From the NCBI GenBank assembly GCA_945957305.1, contig CAMFLN010000127.1:1-7485 (forward strand): a DNA stretch of 7,485 nucleotides. The letters run 5' to 3'. The notes beneath the pieces were generated by a model. That model was not told the DNA's origin. It worked only from the letters and a program-made list of their open reading frames with translations, and ran no database searches. Both the position numbers and the translations under genes were made by a program. Source of the DNA: an uncultured Planctomycetaceae bacterium. GTDB taxonomy: Bacteria > Planctomycetota > Planctomycetia > Pirellulales > JACPPG01. Of the stretch, positions 6,778 through 7,485 are shown in pieces; within the stretch, counting starts at the first letter, position 1, and the number at the start of each line of letters is the position of its first letter.

Positions 6778-6890
6778 ATCAAGCGGGATGAAACAATTTC
6801 GCCGGGGGAGATCCTGGTCCAACCTGCCACTTTCCGCTCCAACTTCCCTGAGCGCGTTTCCGGCCTGATTTCACCCCCAGAGGCCCCAAA

Positions 6891-6948
6891 CGGGCGAAAT
6901 GCCCGGACAATGTGCGGCCCCGACATGCACAGTGCTCGTCGGCCACAC
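6891..6948 (-). terminator. Possible hairpin terminator after the gene ending at 7036
   Basis: On the minus strand an imperfect long hairpin (arms 6938-6948 and 6912-6924, pairing GTG, GGCC and GAC blocks around one mismatch and a two-base bulge) is followed by a clean hairpin at 6891-6905. The latter has a five-pair CGGGC/GCCCG stem with a five-base loop, then only TTT. The run of T is too short for a strong intrinsic terminator, and the structure is about 90-130 bases past the stop codon. It may equally be incidental pairing in GC-rich DNA. Confidence 0.2.
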
Positions 6949-7035
6949 TCAGGCGCGACAGATTAGCGCAGCGCCGCACAGCTCGAATCTGGCGTCACAA
7001 CCGCGGGCAATGGGTACTAGGAGCGCGGTCCTGCG

Positions 7036-7485
7036 CTAGGGCGCTCGACGCAAAGTGACGCGAGACTTTTCCGGAAACAGCTTGCTCGCGCCCTCGCTGG
7101 CGAGATACTCGCGCAGCTGTTCGCTGGTGCCCGTCAGCTGCACGCTTTTGATGTCCTTACCGTCGCGCGTTACCGTGCCGCCGAGTTGGCCATCACCGAT
7201 GGCGGCCGCGGCGGCTTGAAAGTCCATGCCGCAGAGGGTCAGCTGACTCCCCTCGAGTTCGTACTTCACAAAGAAGAACTTCGGCGGCTTGTTCTCGGCA
7301 TCGCTGGCCGCATCGTCGAACGGCGTCACTGTATTCATATAGTGATTGTTCCCCGCCTGGGAGACGAAGAAACGCATCGAGAACGGCTGTTCGAGCACAG
7401 TGCGGTCGTCATCCTTACGATGCGTCACCACCCACATCCTCATCAGGCCGCGCTGCGGTTCGACGGTGCGCGGCACGCCTCGCTC
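7036..7485 (-). CDS. Unrecognised protein, C-terminal 149 residues (5' end beyond window)
   Basis: The frame is open to the window edge and ends at TAG (7036-7038), so the true start lies outside; the GTG at 7476 could serve as a start but has only nine visible bases before it, too few to judge. I do not recognise the family. The visible part is soluble in character, with no transmembrane segment and no cysteine motif (a single Cys in L-T-L-C-G-M). It has an alternating pattern suggestive of beta strands (M-R-M-W-V-V-T-H-R, then F-S-M-R-F-F-V, then F-F-F-V-K-Y-E-L), an Ala-rich helix-like piece (D-F-Q-A-A-A-A-A-I) and a charged tail ending R-V-T-L-R-R-A-P. The absence of stops and protein-like composition over 150 codons support a real gene. 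It lies upstream on the same strand as the PSD1-type gene, but the 380-base gap argues against one operon. Confidence 0.6.
   Translation of the reverse strand, partial: ERGVPRTVEPQRGLMRMWVVTHRKDDDRTVLEQPFSMRFFVSQAGNNHYMNTVTPFDDAASDAENKPPKFFFVKYELEGSQLTLCGMDFQAAAAAIGDGQLGGTVTRDGKDIKSVQLTGTSEQLREYLASEGASKLFPEKSRVTLRRAP

Larger units (their letters stand above)
6656..7035. other. 380-base non-coding region upstream of the PSD1/DUF1501 unit
   Basis: No convincing gene lies here; the short open frames on both strands lack ribosome-binding sites and recognisable protein character. From right to left on the minus strand, it carries the 3' flank of the gene ending at 7036, two hairpin-forming stretches (6912-6948 and 6891-6905), the inverted repeat and candidate -10 at 6764-6777, and a leader of about 100 bases. 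The leader includes a small stem, CGGT-AAC-ACCG as read on the plus strand (6702-6712), and the Shine-Dalgarno at 6664-6668. The low-GC island at about 6760-6800 stands out from the GC-rich surroundings, as promoters often do. Confidence 0.6.

Overview
The window looks like a contig end from a planctomycete, most plausibly of the Pirellulales type. The evidence is gene content rather than any marker gene. There is a minus-strand pair made of a PSCyt1/DUF1549/DUF1553 (PSD1) cytochrome-like protein and a DUF1501 protein, a pairing expanded mainly in Planctomycetota. There is also a secreted hydrolase ending in a dockerin repeat plus a PEP-CTERM sorting tail. The DNA is GC-rich throughout. No rRNA, tRNA, CRISPR array, insertion sequence or integrase is visible.

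Layout: bases 1-47 are not genomic. They are an Illumina Nextera adapter (end of P5, an 8-base i5 index, the Read 1 adapter and transposon mosaic end) left on the contig. Genomic sequence starts at about base 48, inside the 3' part of an S41-family serine peptidase gene (48-478, +). After a 131-base gap with a good sigma-54-like -24/-12 element comes an SGNH/GDSL hydrolase with dockerin and PEP-CTERM regions (610-1896, +). It converges, 42 bases apart, on the two-gene minus-strand unit: the PSD1-type protein (6655-3476) is transcribed first, and the DUF1501 protein (3411-1939) follows 64 bases later. A 380-base non-coding stretch (6656-7035) holds the leader and likely promoter of that unit, including a perfect 14-base inverted repeat and some hairpins. 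The right edge carries the 3' end of an unrecognised minus-strand gene (7036-7485).

How the genes may work together: the PSD1 protein has a Sec-type signal and two CxxCH motifs, so it is probably a periplasmic or cell-surface c-type heme protein. The DUF1501 protein has a twin-arginine-like leader, so it is probably exported folded. Order, spacing and family-level co-occurrence suggest joint function, but the biochemical role of this pair is not established. The SGNH hydrolase is a separate exported enzyme on the opposite strand. I see no wholly new multi-gene system here. The most interesting points are the sigma-54-like site before the PEP-CTERM gene, the uncharacterised heme/DUF1501 pair with its central LamG-like insertion, and the adapter artefact.
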